NCBI GenBank assembly: GCA_016713505.1 | Contig: JADJPA010000001.1 | Coordinates: 2,617,501 to 2,681,500, forward strand | Reading direction: 5' to 3' | Source of the DNA: Candidatus Competibacteraceae bacterium | GTDB taxonomy: Bacteria > Pseudomonadota > Gammaproteobacteria > Competibacterales > Competibacteraceae | DNA: 64,000 nucleotides | Shown here: piece by piece, positions 29,721 to 38,995 of the stretch | Layout of the letters: each line of letters opens with the position of its first letter | Numbering within the stretch: position 1 is the first letter of the stretch | The notes under the pieces: model-generated | What the model was told of the DNA's origin: nothing | The model's database searches: none | The model's input: the letters and a program-made list of their open reading frames with translations, nothing else | Translations under genes and position numbers: made by a program

Positions 29721-29724
29721 ACCG

Positions 29725-30498
29725 ATGGAGGAGCCATCGTCGTCCGTCCCGCCGAACGCTCCGTCGTTCCGTGCCCGACTGCGGCCGCTCGCGATCAGCA
29801 CCCTGTTCGATAGCGTAACCGCGCTGCTGCTGGTCGCGGGACTGGCGGCCGTTATCAGCCGGCAATTCCACCTGTCTCCGGCTTATGTCGGCCGATCCGT
29901 GACGGTCTTTGTGGGCCTGTTGCTCGCACTGCTGCCGTTCCTGCCCCAGCATTTGCCCTTGCAGCGGTTTGGCGCGGCCAATCGAGTCACGCTGGCGCGG
30001 GCCGGCATCGCCGCGCTGGCGGCCGGCCTGATCGGTCCTTTTGAGCCGACCCCCGCCTTGAGCTGGTCCATCGCCGCCCTGGCCGGTTTGGCCTTGCTGC
30101 TCGACGGCGCGGACGGCTGGCTGGCCCGACACCACGGGTCGACAAGCCGGTTCGGCGCTCGCTTCGACATGGAAGTGGACGCCTTCCTGATTCTGGTACT
30201 GGCCGTGTTGGTGTATCACTCCGCTAAAGCCGGCGGGTGGGTGCTGCTATCGGGCGGGATGCGCTATGGCTTCGTCGCGCTCGGTCAGGTTTTGCCTTGG
30301 TTGAAACAGCCGCTGCCGCCGCGCAAGCGCCGCCAAACCATCTGCGTGATTCAAAGCGTGGCGCTGGTCCTCTGTCTGACCCCGATCTTGGTCCCGCCCT
30401 GGACTAACCTGCTGGCCGCTGGCGCCCTCGGCTTGCTGGCGACATCCTTTGCCTTGGATGCCGTCTGGCTGGCCCGCCGGCACTCGCGGTGGCGCTGA
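29725..30498 (+). CDS. CDP-alcohol phosphatidyltransferase family membrane protein
   Basis: This 257-residue integral membrane protein contains the complete CDP-alcohol phosphotransferase motif D-x2-DG-x2-AR-x8-G-x3-D-x3-D at about residues 132-156, whose aspartates bind metal and donor. About 80 residues with two extra hydrophobic segments precede the domain. The acceptor alcohol cannot be read from the sequence. It lies four bases after truD and is tightly convergent with the next gene. Confidence 0.86.
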   Translation: MEEPSSSVPPNAPSFRARLRPLAISTLFDSVTALLLVAGLAAVISRQFHLSPAYVGRSVTVFVGLLLALLPFLPQHLPLQRFGAANRVTLARAGIAALAAGLIGPFEPTPALSWSIAALAGLALLLDGADGWLARHHGSTSRFGARFDMEVDAFLILVLAVLVYHSAKAGGWVLLSGGMRYGFVALGQVLPWLKQPLPPRKRRQTICVIQSVALVLCLTPILVPPWTNLLAAGALGLLATSFALDAVWLARRHSRWR

Positions 30499-32196
30499 TC
30501 ATCGACTCATCAGAATTGGAGATCCGCCGCCGGTCAGCGCCGGCGCTGGAGTTGGCCAGTCGCCATCCAGGGTTTTCAACAACAACGGCCCCAGGGTTTC
30601 GATGCCGCCCAGAACGGTCGCGCTCGGCCGCAGCCCCGGTTCGAACCCCGCCGCCAGAAACGCCGCAATCATCCCAGCGTTTCGCGAGAACAGATGAACC
30701 GGCACTTGCCAGGGAATATCGCGGCCGCCCACCACCGCCGGCGGCTGGTGGTCGCCGAGCACCAACAGCACAGCGTCTTTCGGCGCGTGCTGGCGCAGAT
30801 AGCCGCCCACCACCGCCAGGTTATAGCGAACGCTCTCGATGTAGGCAGTGGCCAGTTCGCCGCCATCCAGCCGGTCGTTCAAGGTCGTTGCCGCCGGAAC
30901 CGTATCGGCAGTGCCGCCGGCCTCGACCTCAGCCCACTTCGGCCGGTAAGGCGGCAGCGGCGCGAAGGGAATATGGCTGTTGATGGTCGGAAAAAATATC
31001 AATAGCGGTGGCCGGCCCGCCGGTACCACCTCCGTTTGGTGGACCCGATACAGGCTGTATTGATCGGGTATGGCCCACCAACCATAAGCCGGCCCGGCAT
31101 AGCGCAACCGTCCGGCGTCGTAGATCCGGTCGAAACGGTAAAACTCGCCCTCCGGCCACGGATATTTGAGGCCCGGCATGATCGCGACGCTGCGATAACC
31201 GGCGGCGGCGAAACGGCCGACGAGCGTGTCGCGATCCGAGGCCAGCAAGTCGCGATAATCGCCCGGATCGGCGACGCGCGCCCCGGACAACAAACTGGAA
31301 TGCGCCAGCCAGGACAGGCCACCGAAGGTGCTAGACTCGACCCGCGCCGAAGCACTGTTCCAGCCGGCGGCCGCCAGCGACCGCTCCAGCGCGGCGAACT
31401 CGCCCGCCAGCGGAACGGCGAAGCGGGGGTCGTCGAAAACCAGCGCGCCGTAGGACTCGAAGAACAAGACCCACAAATCTCCTCGCCCCAACCGCCGCAA
31501 ATTCGATCCCGGCAACGGCGGCTGTGCGGCCAGCCAGCTCCGATCCCGAAACAGCGTCGCAACCAGCATCAGCCGCAACTGCTCGGCGACCATCCCGGAA
31601 ACCGGCAGCGCGAACGCTCGTTCGGTCGGCAGGCGCACGCTCAATCGACCGGCGCCATACAGTACCAGCAAAACCAGGGCCAGCGCGGCCAACCAGCGTC
31701 GGCCGGCTGGACGCGCCATTCCCCCCAGAACGGCTGCTAGCGCCCAATGCAGAACCGCGAGCAACCCGACCAGGAGCGCCAGCAGCCCCACAGCCGCCAG
31801 CAGCAATTGCCAGCTGGCGACGTGGTCCGCAAACATGGCCGCCACCCGCAAAACATGCTGGCTGTCCCAGTATAGATTGAGAGATCGGCCCATCAGCGCC
31901 GGCGCGGTGACATCCAGATAGCGCCCCAGCACGAACGCGAGCAACCCGCCGACCCCGACCCGTCGCGACACCCGGCCCGGCGGTCCACGCCACCCCACGA
32001 CCAGGCTAAGAACCAGCAGCAACCCCGCCAGCTCGATGGACAGTTCGGGAACCCAGCGCACCCCAACCGTCGGCCAGCGGTTTTGAAAGGTCAGCGCCGA
32101 GTTGAGGACGAACAATCCGAGGAGCAACTTGAAAGAAGTCAGCCGGCCGGAATCCGCCGCTGCGGCCGCCGCGCCGCCACCATCGCCTGTTTCCAT
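30499..32196 (-). CDS. Sulfatase-fold membrane protein (LTA synthase / phosphoethanolamine transferase-like)
   Basis: The 565-residue protein has about five N-terminal membrane helices (to about 205) and a periplasmic alkaline-phosphatase-superfamily domain. The start of the domain, DLWVLFFESYGA, holds the metal-binding Glu; the nucleophile Ser/Thr region is ESSTFGGLSWLAHSSLLSG. The PTINSHIPF His and the LLVLGDHQPP Asp-His pair are typical of sulfatase-fold transferases. It may modify a lipid or glycan head group at the outer face of the inner membrane. The substrate is unknown. Confidence 0.82.
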   Translation of the reverse strand: METGDGGGAAAAAADSGRLTSFKLLLGLFVLNSALTFQNRWPTVGVRWVPELSIELAGLLLVLSLVVGWRGPPGRVSRRVGVGGLLAFVLGRYLDVTAPALMGRSLNLYWDSQHVLRVAAMFADHVASWQLLLAAVGLLALLVGLLAVLHWALAAVLGGMARPAGRRWLAALALVLLVLYGAGRLSVRLPTERAFALPVSGMVAEQLRLMLVATLFRDRSWLAAQPPLPGSNLRRLGRGDLWVLFFESYGALVFDDPRFAVPLAGEFAALERSLAAAGWNSASARVESSTFGGLSWLAHSSLLSGARVADPGDYRDLLASDRDTLVGRFAAAGYRSVAIMPGLKYPWPEGEFYRFDRIYDAGRLRYAGPAYGWWAIPDQYSLYRVHQTEVVPAGRPPLLIFFPTINSHIPFAPLPPYRPKWAEVEAGGTADTVPAATTLNDRLDGGELATAYIESVRYNLAVVGGYLRQHAPKDAVLLVLGDHQPPAVVGGRDIPWQVPVHLFSRNAGMIAAFLAAGFEPGLRPSATVLGGIETLGPLLLKTLDGDWPTPAPALTGGGSPILMSR

Positions 32197-32226
32197 GAAA
32201 ATCGGATGTCTCGCAGGTTCGCTCGG

Positions 32227-33342
32227 TCAGGTGTTGGGCGCACGCGCTCGATCGTAGCGGATACGGTAAATCAGCCCGGCATGATCGTCGGACACCAACA
32301 GCGAGCCATCCGGCATGACCGAAAGGTAAGCCGGTCGGCCCCAAGCCCGCTCGCCGCTCAACCAACCCTCGGCAAAAGGCTCGTAACTGACGGCCCGACC
32401 GTCGCGCAACGTGACCAGCGACACCCGATAGCCGATTTTCGAACTGCGGTTCCAGGAACCATGTTCGGCGATGAAAAGCTGGCCGCGATAGCGTTTGGGA
32501 AATTGAGCGCCGGTGTAGAACGCCAGCCCCAGCGCCGCCACATGCGCTCCCAGTTTCTGTACGGGCGGCGTGTAATCCGCGCAATTTTTGCCTTTACCAA
32601 AATCGGGGTCGAGCAGATCGCCTCCGTGGCAGTAAGGGTAGCCGAAGTGAAGGCCGGGTCGGGGAGCCTGATTGAGTTCGTCCGGCGGCCGATCGTCGCC
32701 CAGCCAGTCGCGACCGTTGTCGGTAAACCAAAGGGTTCGATCTTGTGGGTTCCAGGTAAAGCCGACCGTATTGCGAATGCCGCGCGCCACGGTTTCCATG
32801 CCTGAGCCATCGGCGTTCAACCGCCGCAACTCCGCATAGCCCGGCTCGTCGCAGATATTGCAAGGCGCGCCGACTGCAACATACAGCTTGCCGTCCGGCC
32901 CAAAGGCGATATAGCGCCAGCCGTGCGCGCGATCTTTCGGTAAGGCAGCGGTGATCAGCACCGGCTCGGGCGGATCGTCGAGCCGGCTTTCGATGGCGTC
33001 GTAGCGCAAGATCCGATCCACGGCGGCGACGTACAGCGCCCCGTCGCGAAAGGCGATGCCGTTTGGCATGTTGAGGTGGCTGGCGATGGTCCGGCGGGTT
33101 TCGGCGCGACCGTCTCCGTCAGCGTCGCGCAACGCATAAACCTCGCCTTCATCCCGCGTGCTGACGAACAGCGTACCGCGCTCGCCGAGCAACATGACCC
33201 GCGCGTTCGGCACCCGATCGGCGAAAACGCTGATGGTGAACCCCGGCGGCAAGCGAATGCGTTCCAACGGGGGGTCGGCGAAACTTCGCTCGGTCAAAAC
33301 TGACAGAATCACTAACGCGGACAGCAGCGCGCTTCGAGACAT
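32227..33342 (-). CDS. Secreted PQQ-type sugar dehydrogenase (sorbosone dehydrogenase-like)
   Basis: From ATG 33342 the 371-residue protein has a signal peptide (MSRSALLSALVILSVL, cleavage near ADPP) and a six-bladed beta-propeller. Family signatures are LPPGFTISVFADRVPNAR, the HLNMPNGIAF blade, GWRYIAFGPDGKLYVAVGAPCNIC, and RGIRNTVGFTWNP followed by LWFTDNGRDWLGDD with calcium and PQQ ligands. C-terminal blades include LFIAEHGSWNRS. It probably oxidises sugars in the periplasm, if PQQ is available. No pqq genes are seen here. Confidence 0.86.
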   Translation of the reverse strand: MSRSALLSALVILSVLTERSFADPPLERIRLPPGFTISVFADRVPNARVMLLGERGTLFVSTRDEGEVYALRDADGDGRAETRRTIASHLNMPNGIAFRDGALYVAAVDRILRYDAIESRLDDPPEPVLITAALPKDRAHGWRYIAFGPDGKLYVAVGAPCNICDEPGYAELRRLNADGSGMETVARGIRNTVGFTWNPQDRTLWFTDNGRDWLGDDRPPDELNQAPRPGLHFGYPYCHGGDLLDPDFGKGKNCADYTPPVQKLGAHVAALGLAFYTGAQFPKRYRGQLFIAEHGSWNRSSKIGYRVSLVTLRDGRAVSYEPFAEGWLSGERAWGRPAYLSVMPDGSLLVSDDHAGLIYRIRYDRARAPNT

Positions 33343-33608
33343 GGCGCAAAACCTCCCAACCCAGCGCTGGCGATCACCAGACCTAACTGGCGGACAATCG
33401 ATGATTGGCGTACTATTTCGATAATAATAGGATTGGTTTTCGAATGCGCCGTTCACTCGAAAATCGCTATTTCACACGACGCCTTACCAACTCGCGATCC
33501 TGTGCTTGGGACATCAATCCGAACGCTTGACCCCGCTCCACCGAGATCCCCGCGCGGGGGTTTCCGTTTGAACCCAAACCCGACCCGGACCATGGGAGGC
33601 ACATCAAG
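33343..33608. other. Intergenic region with a GC palindrome
   Basis: 266 bp between divergent genes. It contains the palindrome CCCCGCGCGGGG at 33548-33560 followed by TTTCCGTTTG, and an AT-rich stretch near 33410-33435 that could hold the promoter of the dehydrogenase gene. The plus-strand gene has a GGGAGG ribosome-binding site. Confidence 0.45.
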
Positions 33609-34013
33609 ATGAGCAGGGTAGATGAGGATCTGGAGCTTCCGAACGAGGGGGAGGTTCCGAAAACCGAAGAGCGGCCCAGCGAGGAAATGCAGCGCTGCCT
33701 TGATGAGGTGGTGACGGTATTGCGTAAATACGAACTCGGGGTCACGCTCTGTCTGGCCAACGACCGGGAATCGGTGCTGATGTATCGCATCCCCGAATGG
33801 TGCGCCGTGGCGCTGAACGATGGCGCGCCGGAAGTCAACCTCGACAAGCTGTGGCAAACGGACGACCTGGAACAACTGCTGTCTCGCACTTACCGGCTGG
33901 CGAACGCGCTATGCCAAGTCAACGAGCGCTTGCACGCCGAGTCGGCGCGGCTTGAGGATTTCGTGAAAAATCTCGGGCAGCACTTGCTGGATCCCAACCG
34001 CAAAAGCCACTGA
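33609..34013 (+). CDS. Acidic protein of unknown function
   Basis: The 134-residue acidic protein has no signal peptide or membrane segment. It begins with about 25 residues rich in Glu, then a predicted alpha/beta region (QRCLDEVVTVLRKYELG) and helical C-terminus. GGGAGG lies nine bases before the ATG. I do not recognise a family. It is bracketed by two copies of a GC palindrome. Confidence 0.65.
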   Translation: MSRVDEDLELPNEGEVPKTEERPSEEMQRCLDEVVTVLRKYELGVTLCLANDRESVLMYRIPEWCAVALNDGAPEVNLDKLWQTDDLEQLLSRTYRLANALCQVNERLHAESARLEDFVKNLGQHLLDPNRKSH

Positions 34014-34026
34014 GCCACCGCCAGTG

Positions 34027-34040
34027 CCCCCGCGCGGGGG
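34027..34040. repeat. GC palindrome CCCCCGCGCGGGGG
   Basis: A perfect 14-bp palindrome lies 13 bp after the stop codon of the acidic protein gene. A 13-bp near-identical copy lies at 33548-33560 upstream of the same gene. No T-run follows this copy. Confidence 0.7.
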
Positions 34041-34089
34041 ACGCCTACGCCGGCCGCGAAACAGCGCGAGGTTTCCTGGCAGCCGCCGC

Positions 34090-34296
34090 TCACCGTCCGT
34101 CAAGCTGCAAAGCCTCCGGCGTCTCCTCGCGCAACAGCGGTTCTAGATCCAGTTGTCTGAGCACGCCGATGGTATATTCCCAGCGCCCTTCGGCGCACAG
34201 GCCGCTCAGCCCGGCATCCTGATACGCTTCCAGAGCCGCTCGCACGCAAGCCACCCGCACCCGTTCCGCCAACTGGCGCTCACTGTTTTCACTCAT
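34090..34296 (-). CDS. Small conserved-looking cytosolic protein, function unknown
   Basis: From ATG 34296 this is a 68-residue, mostly helical, acidic protein (ending EALQLDGR). The AALEAYQDAGLSGLCAEGRWE segment resembles short proteobacterial proteins often misannotated as acetyltransferases. It follows the Sel1 gene by 14 bp and should be co-transcribed with it. Confidence 0.65.
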   Translation of the reverse strand: MSENSERQLAERVRVACVRAALEAYQDAGLSGLCAEGRWEYTIGVLRQLDLEPLLREETPEALQLDGR

Positions 34297-34310
34297 AGCC
34301 GCACCGACTT

Positions 34311-36401
34311 TCAGTTTGCCTTGTTTTCCGCCACGGTGACCGGCCGCCACTCTCGCGCCAGATCCCGCGCCCGCACCAATTCTTTTTCGCCGAGTTGGCT
34401 GCCTGCGTACTCCAGCGGCTGGGCCGCGCCGACATAGCCCCCGGAAGCCGCCAGATTCAGCCACAAATGCGCTTTGACCCAGTCGCGCTCGACCCCTCTG
34501 CCGTTGCTGTAGAGCATTCCCAAACCGTATTGGGCCAGAGGCAATCCCGTATTGGCGGCCTTTTCGAACCAGACCACCGCCTGTCGGTCATCGCGGGCCA
34601 TACCCCGACCGGTCGCGTAAGCCAAACCCAACGCCAACTGGCCCAGCGGCAAATTTTGCAGCGCCGCCTTACGGTACCACGCCGCGGCTTGGGCCTCATC
34701 GCGCGCCAGCCCGCCGCGACCGTCGGAATACAATAACCCCAAATTCAACTGCGCCACCGGCAAATTATGCTCGGCCGCCTTACGGTACCACGCCGCGGCT
34801 TGCGCGTCGTCGCGCGGGGTGCCGCGACCCAGGGCATAAAGCACCCCGACATTGAACTCGGCCTGGCCGTCACCCTGTTTGGCGGCTTCCCGAAACCATT
34901 GCAAGGCCTGCCGGTCGTCCTGCGATACCCCCTGACCGCCGGCGTACATCCCGGCAAGGCGCAGTTGGCTCGGCACGTGACCCTGTTCGGCCGCCTTGCG
35001 ATACCATCCCACCGCTTGAGCGTCATTGCGGCCAACCCCCCCCTCGCCCCTGGCGTTGAGCGTGGCCAATAAATACTGCGCCTCGGCATAGTTTTGATCC
35101 GCCGCCTTGCGCAGCCAATCCAGGCCGGCCTGGTTGTCGCGCGGCGTGTCGCGACCGACCAAGTGCCGTTCGGCCAGTTGAAGCTGTGCCTCGGGGCTGC
35201 CGCCCTTGGCCGCCAGCTCCAATAACTGCATACCTCTGGTCTTATCCTTTTCGACCGCGCGGCCGTTGAAATAACCGTTGGCCAGTTCCAGATGCGCCAC
35301 CGGCAGATTCTGGTCGGCGGCGCGTCGGAACCATTGCAGGGCCTCCCGATCATCGCGCGCCACCCCGCGCCCGTCGGCATACATGCGTCCCAGATAATAT
35401 TGCGCCAGCGGCAAATTTTGCTCGGCGGCGCTGCGGTACCACCTCACCGCTTCGACATCGTTGCGGGCGGTACCTTTGCCTTCGGCGTACAGCCTACCCA
35501 GATTCAGTTGCGCCAACCCCAAACCCTGTTCGGCCGCCTTGCGAAACCAGTTGAACGCCTCCTCCGGACTGGCCGATACCCCCCGGCCCCCCAGATAACG
35601 TACAGCCAAGTTATATTGAGCCTCGCCGTGCCCCTGTTCGGCCGCCTTGCGATACCATTGCGCCGCGTCCTGATCGCTGGCCGTCAGCCCGCGCCCGGCC
35701 GCGTACATCGCGCCGAGCGCGAATTGAGCGCCAGCCTGGCCCTGCGCCGCCGCTTTCTGATACCACTTCACCGCCTCCTTGTCGTTGCGCGACACGCCTC
35801 GGCCGCTCGCGTAAAAGTTTCCCAGTTCGGACTGGGCGGCGGCGTTCCCTTGCGCGGCCGCTTTCTGGTACCAGTTCATGGCCTCCCGATCATCGCGCGC
35901 GATGCCCTGACCGCCCGCGTAGCGGTTGGCCAGCACGAGTTGCGCCTCGGCATTGCCGTATTCCGCCGCTTTGCGCAACCATAGCAGCGGCTCTCGCTCG
36001 TTAGGCGCCGCGCTGGGGTTTAGCACGTAGATCATGGCCAGATTGAATTGCGCGTTCGCGTTACCTTGCAGCGCCGCGCGCCGCAACCATTCGGCGGCGT
36101 TGCTCTGACTTTGGGTCACGCCCTGGCCGCGCAAATACATGAGCCCCACCATGGTCTGCGCTCTGGGATCGCCCTGCTTCGCCCAGGTCATATACTCCTC
36201 AAAAGCCGCTCCGTAATCGCCGCGTCGGTAAGCATCGGCGGCGCTGTTGGTCACGGCGTCGGGCGATATCGGTTGGCTGTCGCCGTAATGCCATACCCCC
36301 TTATCATCCTGCCATTTTTTAAGGTTCGCCTCAGGCGCTGGAGCGGCGTGGGCTCCGGCGATCATCACGCTCAATAACAACGCCAGCTTGCGCATGATCA
36401 T
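34311..36401 (-). CDS. Secreted Sel1-like repeat (TPR-like) protein
   Basis: The 696-residue protein has a signal peptide (about 1-19), a short N-terminal DUF4124-like segment (KKWQDDKGVWHYGD) and then about 17 tandem Sel1 repeats of 36 residues. Each repeat follows the pattern A-x2-WYRKAAEQG-x3-AQ-x-LG-x-LYA-x-GRGV, and together they should form a solenoid for protein binding, probably periplasmic. Some repeats are almost identical at DNA level (34680 and 34780, 35750 and 35860), implying recent internal duplication. It is divergent from the ter operon, separated by about 200 bp. Confidence 0.88.
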   Translation of the reverse strand: MIMRKLALLLSVMIAGAHAAPAPEANLKKWQDDKGVWHYGDSQPISPDAVTNSAADAYRRGDYGAAFEEYMTWAKQGDPRAQTMVGLMYLRGQGVTQSQSNAAEWLRRAALQGNANAQFNLAMIYVLNPSAAPNEREPLLWLRKAAEYGNAEAQLVLANRYAGGQGIARDDREAMNWYQKAAAQGNAAAQSELGNFYASGRGVSRNDKEAVKWYQKAAAQGQAGAQFALGAMYAAGRGLTASDQDAAQWYRKAAEQGHGEAQYNLAVRYLGGRGVSASPEEAFNWFRKAAEQGLGLAQLNLGRLYAEGKGTARNDVEAVRWYRSAAEQNLPLAQYYLGRMYADGRGVARDDREALQWFRRAADQNLPVAHLELANGYFNGRAVEKDKTRGMQLLELAAKGGSPEAQLQLAERHLVGRDTPRDNQAGLDWLRKAADQNYAEAQYLLATLNARGEGGVGRNDAQAVGWYRKAAEQGHVPSQLRLAGMYAGGQGVSQDDRQALQWFREAAKQGDGQAEFNVGVLYALGRGTPRDDAQAAAWYRKAAEHNLPVAQLNLGLLYSDGRGGLARDEAQAAAWYRKAALQNLPLGQLALGLAYATGRGMARDDRQAVVWFEKAANTGLPLAQYGLGMLYSNGRGVERDWVKAHLWLNLAASGGYVGAAQPLEYAGSQLGEKELVRARDLAREWRPVTVAENKAN

Positions 36402-36599
36402 CTCCGCATCGAGAATGTTGGAATCACTTGAATTACCATAAACTGCCTCAATATCCTTAATCGGACAATACAGCGACCTTCATCCGTCCGACCATTTTCC
36501 GCCGCTGCATCGCAGGCCAGCAGTAGGACGGAGGTTCGAAATGATTTGCGATCATCACTGGCCTTATCGAAAATCAGCCACTTTAATGAGGATATCCGC

Positions 36600-37202
36600 A
36601 TGGCCGTCAATTTGCAGAAAGGACAGCGCATCAGCCTGGAAAAAGAGGCCGGTCGCAGCCTGAACCGGGTCGTCATGGGCTTGGGTTGGGGCATGAAACA
36701 GGTTCAGTCCCGCGGCTTTCTCGGCTTCGGCGGCGGCGCTCGCCAGGAAGCCGTGGACCTGGATGCCTCCTGTTTGTTGTTCGACGCCGGCGGCAATCTC
36801 GCGGACACCGTGTGGTTCAGACAACTGAAAAGCCGCTGTGGCTCCGTCCAGCACAGCGGCGACGACCGCTCCGGCGGCGGTGAGGCCGGCGCTGAGAACG
36901 AACGCATCAGCATCGACCTCAACCAGCTCCCGGCGACCGTGCAAGCGCTGATCTTTACCGTCAACAGCTTCAGCGGCGAAGGCTTCGCCGGCATCCCCAG
37001 CGCCTTTTGCCGGATCGTGGACGGCGCCGGCGGCGGCGAAATCGCCCGTTTCGACCTGTCGCTGGAGGGCGGCACTTACACCGGCTTGCTCATGACCAAG
37101 CTGTACCGCCACAACAATGAATGGAAGTTGCAGGCTATCGGCGAACACGCCAGCGGCCGCACTTTTCACGATCTGCTGCCGGCGCTGCAACCCTATCTGT
37201 AA
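36600..37202 (+). CDS. terZ: TerD-family protein, TerZ position
   Basis: This 200-residue TerD-fold protein has the usual start AVNLQKGQRISLEK. The calcium-binding stretches DLDASCLLFDAGG and QHSGDDRSGGG follow. It has a longer loop at 35-50 (QSRGFLGFGGGARQE) than TerD and TerE. The ATG at 36600 is behind GAGG. As first gene of a six-gene terZABCDE set it takes the TerZ place. TerZ is linked to tellurite, phage and colicin resistance phenotypes in plasmid systems, by unclear chemistry. Confidence 0.88.
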   Translation: MAVNLQKGQRISLEKEAGRSLNRVVMGLGWGMKQVQSRGFLGFGGGARQEAVDLDASCLLFDAGGNLADTVWFRQLKSRCGSVQHSGDDRSGGGEAGAENERISIDLNQLPATVQALIFTVNSFSGEGFAGIPSAFCRIVDGAGGGEIARFDLSLEGGTYTGLLMTKLYRHNNEWKLQAIGEHASGRTFHDLLPALQPYL

Positions 37203-37223
37203 ACTCCGCCAGAGAATCCCAGC

Positions 37224-38492
37224 ATGGACCTGCAACCGGGTCAGAACTTCTCCATCACCAAAGCAACGCCCGCGCCGGCCGCCGTCGAAATCGCGCTGGC
37301 TTGGGAGCCGGGCGGCACGCCGCTGACGCTGGATTCCAGCGCCTTTGCGCTGACCGCGCAGGGCAAGGTGCGCGGCGATGGGGACTTTGTTTTTTACAAC
37401 CAGCCCTCGCTGGCCGGCGGCGGCGTCCAGCGCGCCGGCGACGGCCGCGCCTTCACCGTCACTTTCGCCCAATTACCGCCGGCCATCGAAAAGGTCGTGG
37501 TCGCGCTGACCATCGATCAGGGCCACCGGCGCGGTCAGTCGTTCGGCCAGTTGAGTCAGGTCAAGGCGGACGTCCGCGACGCGAACAGCAAAGCGCCGTT
37601 AGCGACTTTTCCGCTGAAGACCGGAACGATGGCGGAAACCGCCCTCATCGTCGGCGAATTCTATTTGCGCAACGGCGAATGGAAGTTCCGCGCGGTCGGT
37701 CAGGGCTTCGTTGGCGGGCTGGGACCGCTGGCCCGTCAATACGGCGTGGATGTCGGCGACGATCCCGATGCCGCTGAAGCGCCTCCCGCACCGGTTTCTC
37801 CTCCGACGACGCCAACCCCAGCGCCTCAGCCCGCCGCCGCTCCCGCCGCTGCGCCACCGTCCGCCCCCAAACCGGTACGGCTGGAAAAAATCACCCTGGA
37901 CAAGCGCAATCCCAGCATTTCACTGGAGAAGAAGGGCCAGGGCTTCGGCGAAATCGTGGTCAATCTGAACTGGCACCAGGACAGCGGCGGTGGGGCTAAG
38001 GGCTTTTTCGGCCGCCTGACCGGCGGGCGCAAGATCGATCTGGACCTCGGCTGCCTGTTCAAGCTGCGCGACGGCCGGGGCGGCGCGGTGCAGGCGCTGG
38101 GAGAGAATTTCGGCAGCCTGCGCCAGCCGCCCTACATCCAACTGCTGGGCGACGACCGCAGCGGCGCCAGCGCCCAGGGCGAATTCCTGCACATCAACGG
38201 CCAATACTGGAACGAATTGGATCGGGTGGTGTTGTTCGCAATGATTTACGAGGGCGCGCCCAACTGGGCGGAAACCGACGCTGTGGTCACCCTTCAGGCC
38301 CCCGGCCAGCCGATGCTGGAAATCCGCATCGACAGCCACCGCAACGATCAACGCATGTGCGCCTTGGCGCTGCTGGAGAACCAAGGCGGCAACCTCAAGG
38401 TCACTAAATTGGTCGAATATTTTCAGGATCATCGCTACATGGACCAAGCCTACGGTTTCGGCTTGCGCTGGGTGGCGGGATCGAAAGATTGA
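37224..38492 (+). CDS. terA: Tellurium resistance protein TerA
   Basis: The 422-residue protein has an N-terminal TerD-like domain (1-180), a Pro/Ala-rich linker (about 183-220) and a C-terminal TerA domain (about 222-422) starting VRLEKITLDKRNPSISLEKK. It contains the GGRKIDLDLGCLF and GDDRSG calcium-type motifs. It is longer than plasmid TerA (about 385), mostly in the linker. It lies 21 bp after terZ. Confidence 0.9.
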   Translation: MDLQPGQNFSITKATPAPAAVEIALAWEPGGTPLTLDSSAFALTAQGKVRGDGDFVFYNQPSLAGGGVQRAGDGRAFTVTFAQLPPAIEKVVVALTIDQGHRRGQSFGQLSQVKADVRDANSKAPLATFPLKTGTMAETALIVGEFYLRNGEWKFRAVGQGFVGGLGPLARQYGVDVGDDPDAAEAPPAPVSPPTTPTPAPQPAAAPAAAPPSAPKPVRLEKITLDKRNPSISLEKKGQGFGEIVVNLNWHQDSGGGAKGFFGRLTGGRKIDLDLGCLFKLRDGRGGAVQALGENFGSLRQPPYIQLLGDDRSGASAQGEFLHINGQYWNELDRVVLFAMIYEGAPNWAETDAVVTLQAPGQPMLEIRIDSHRNDQRMCALALLENQGGNLKVTKLVEYFQDHRYMDQAYGFGLRWVAGSKD

Positions 38493-38528
38493 TGGTGTTT
38501 TTTTTAATCCACTTTTGGAGAAATTACC

Positions 38529-38981
38529 GTGGCGCTCGAATGGTTGAAACAACGTTACAGTGAAGTCACCGCCAACTTGAAAACCGAAGTCACCAAACTT
38601 AAGAACAAGACGTTTCTGGAGGCGGTGGTGGCCGGTTGCGCCTTGGTGGCCCATGCCGACGGCGTGGTCAAACCCGAGGAAAAGCAGAAGATGATGGGCT
38701 TTCTGCGCAACTCCGACGTGCTGTCGGTGTTCGACCCGCAGGAAGTCATCGCCATCTTCGAAAAATACGCCAAACAGTTCGAGTTCGATCACCAAATCGG
38801 TCAGGCCGCCGTGCTGCAAGTAGTCGGCAAGCTCAAGGGCAAGGACTCGGAAGCACGGCTGATGGTGCGGGTCTGTTGCGCCATCGGCGCGGCCGACGGC
38901 AATTTCGACGATCAGGAAAAGGGAGTGGTCCGCAAAATCTGCAATGAATTAGGCCTTAACCCCAAAGACTTCGATCTCTGA
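38529..38981 (+). CDS. terB: Tellurium resistance protein TerB
   Basis: The 150-residue all-helical TerB protein starts at GTG behind TTTTGGAG. Acidic metal-binding motifs occur in both halves: HADGVVKPEEK and AADGNFDDQEKG. The length matches TerB (151). It lies between terA and terC. Confidence 0.94.
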   Translation: MALEWLKQRYSEVTANLKTEVTKLKNKTFLEAVVAGCALVAHADGVVKPEEKQKMMGFLRNSDVLSVFDPQEVIAIFEKYAKQFEFDHQIGQAAVLQVVGKLKGKDSEARLMVRVCCAIGAADGNFDDQEKGVVRKICNELGLNPKDFDL

Positions 38982-38995
38982 GCGCGCGAGACCTC

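Noticed and set aside
34027..34040. Terminator after the acidic protein gene
   Set aside because: The stem is strong but no T-run follows on either strand, so it is listed only as a palindrome.
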